The notes under the pieces: model-generated
Told to the model about the DNA's origin: nothing
The model's input: only the letters and a program-made list of their open reading frames with translations
The model's database searches: none
Origin: Capilliphycus salinus
Lineage (GTDB): Bacteria > Cyanobacteriota > Cyanobacteriia > Cyanobacteriales > Microcoleaceae
Direction: 5' to 3'
DNA length: 64,000 nucleotides
NCBI RefSeq assembly: GCF_047276495.1
Contig: NZ_CP178543.1
Location: forward strand, 6,076,001 to 6,140,000
Shown here: piece after piece, positions 62,641-64,000 of the stretch
Layout: the number at the start of each line of letters is the position of its first letter
Position numbering within the stretch: position 1 is the first letter of the stretch
Translations under genes and position numbers: made by a program

Positions 62641-62971
62641 AGTTGTTATTTTGAACCGTTTTTTTGAGTTTAAATTGGACAAGACGCGCGGGGGCGCGTC
62701 TACAGAGAAGTTTTGTAGGAGCGGGTTCTGCGGAAATCTATGTTTCCTACAAATAACCGTGCATTTCCCGCCCCTTTTCAGTCACCGCCTCACCCGTTTT
62801 TTCAGTTTTCAGTTATCAGTAACCTCACAATTTATTCTGAGGAGGGGGAGGGTTTATATCAGTTATTTGTGAGTAACAAACATCATTACAGAACCCGCCC
62901 CTACCAACCCGACTCTTGAACTTTTGAAGATGATCTCACGACTTCATAAACCCGCCCTCTTTGCCCTTAAA
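62641..62971. other. Region before pilM with inverted repeats
   Basis: No gene is seen. GACGCGCG...GCGCGTC is a GC-rich hairpin at about 62683-62700. GTAGGAGCGGGTTCTG (62715-62730) and CAGAACCCGCCCCTAC (62889-62904) are inverted copies with one mismatch, related to the inside of the MITE-like elements at 23944 and 24151. A CAGTTTTCAGTTATCAGTAA repeat lies between them. Confidence 0.6.
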
Positions 62972-64000
62972 TTAAGTAAAAGATTGAACGATACCGGAAT
63001 GACCGGAAATTTCATTAATCGGTTCAAACCGACCGCCCAAATACTTGGCGAGAAATTCTTCGGCGATCGCATAGAAATGTAACCGATTTTCCGGGGCGGG
63101 CGAACCCATGCCCTTCATCGGTATACAAAACGTATTCTACAGGCTTTCCGGCTTGTTTCATCGCTTCAACAATTTGTTCGCTTTCGGGTTGTTTCACCCG
63201 AGGATCGTTCGCCCCTTGTCCGATCAACAGAGGTTTTTCAATTCGATCGACAAAAAATAAAGGCGATCGCGACTTCAAAAACTCCTCCTCTGTCTCCAGA
63301 TTACCCACCCGATGATAAAAATTAGCACGAATGGGTTCCCAATAAGGCGGAATACTCTGCATCAGGGTAATCAAATTACTCGGGCCAACAATATCCACCC
63401 CACAAGCAAACACATCGGGGGTAAACGTCAACCCCACCAGCGTGGCATAACCGCCATAAGATCCGCCCATAATCGCTATTTTATCCCGTTGGGCGATATT
63501 ATTTTCGATCAACCAATTGACGCCATCAATTAAATCATCGTGCATTTTCCCCGCCCATTCCCGGTTGGCCGCATTCACAAAGGCTTTCCCGTAGCCGGTA
63601 GACCCCCGGAAATTTAGCTGCAACACCGCATAACCCCGGTTGGCCAACCACTGCGCCTCGGAGTCGTAGCCCCAAACATCTCGCGCCCAGGGTCCGCCAT
63701 GCACTAACATCACGGCGGGAACCGGTGTAGAAACCCCAACGGGTTTGGTGAGGTAGCCGTGAATGGTTAACCCATCTCGCGCCGCGAAAGACATCGGTTC
63801 CATCGGGGCGAGTTGCAAGCCTTCTAACTGGGGTTTGTTGGTAAATAGAAACGTATGACTTTTTGAAGCGCGATCGTAAACGTAATAAGAAACCGGACCG
63901 TCATCATCGACAAAACTCACCAACCATTTCTCATCGCTTAAAATGCGGCGAATGCCAAACTCGCCGGGACGAATGGCTTTAATGGCTTCGATGTCGGCTT
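62972..64000 (-). pseudogene. S9 family peptidase (prolyl oligopeptidase type), 5' partial, frameshifted near the end
   Basis: The frame is open at the right edge and continues beyond the window; the apparent TTG start at 63923 is internal. Catalytic residues are all seen: Ser in GGSYGGY, Asp in GANDPRV, His in DEGHGF, plus the oxyanion motif HGGPW. After FARP the frame runs into an aberrant 18-residue tail and a stop at 63024. In the adjacent frame the expected ending reads on (ENRLHFYAIAEEFLAKYLGG...), with a stop at 62972. One extra base in the run at about 63091-63100 explains this: a real mutation or a sequencing error. The catalytic residues precede the shift, so the product might still be active. 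Confidence 0.8.

Noticed and set aside
62640..62682. Longer PilM start from a TTG at 62682
   Set aside because: The extra residues are encoded next to a GC-rich hairpin, while MVSFFKGLF at 62640 is a typical PilM start.
63024..63923. Complete 299-residue peptidase gene starting at 63923
   Set aside because: The frame continues to the right edge with family-like sequence, and the start would be an internal TTG; the end is a frameshift artefact.

Overview
The window looks like chromosomal DNA of a filamentous, Oscillatoriales-type cyanobacterium. The evidence is the HIP1 octamer (GCGATCGC) scattered throughout, a CrhR-type RNA helicase, a pilMNOQ cluster without pilP, pentapeptide-repeat proteins, CHAT and haemagglutination-domain exoproteins, and cyanobacterial short tandem repeats (CCCCTTT heptamers, CAGTGACC-like and CCCGGTTTCT-like repeats). 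No tRNA, rRNA, CRISPR array or intact transposase was seen.

Layout. 1-2019: the end of a small membrane protein gene, an AT-rich three-gene cassette ending in an HNH nuclease, and a 37-residue membrane peptide gene. 2207-8405: a pentapeptide-repeat protein, an aminopropyltransferase (SpeE/ACL5-like), an acetoacetate-decarboxylase-like protein on the other strand, then an NfeD-like gene followed by two flotillin genes. 9032-31631: three giant paralogous surface or secreted proteins in tandem (2162, 2564 and 2133 aa). They share a DUF4347 N-terminus, an Ig-like domain, a seven-bladed LVIVD propeller and an RTX Ca-binding C-terminus, but differ in the 100-residue adhesive modules between (cadherin or He_PIG Ig-like). 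32024-37365: DUF2809 protein, RimO, a CYTH-domain protein, the DEAD-box helicase and a small HTH protein. 37427-51742 (minus strand): a fourth giant DUF4347/RTX protein (3361 aa) and a two-partner-secretion exoprotein ending in a CHAT caspase-like protease. 52182-56422 (minus): HAD phosphatase, pentapeptide lipoprotein, a flavin oxidoreductase lacking the usual redox disulfide, CobD and HU. 56988-62640 (minus): pilM, pilN, pilO, pilQ. 62972-64000 (minus): an S9 peptidase gene cut by the window edge and carrying a frameshift near its 3' end.

The main theme is cell-surface biology: about 36 kb encodes five very large exported proteins, next to type IV pilus assembly genes. All five carry a His...Cys arrangement of the clan CD (caspase-like) kind, DUF4347 at the N-terminus of four and CHAT at the C-terminus of the fifth. 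I infer a family of self-processing or protease-bearing adhesins with interchangeable repeat arms. The three tandem paralogues also share an upstream sequence box (one copy each before the first two genes, three copies before the third) and a homologous terminator whose stem is kept by compensatory changes, so they probably spread by duplication of whole transcription units. No type I secretion or TpsB transporter gene is present, so export must rely on genes elsewhere.
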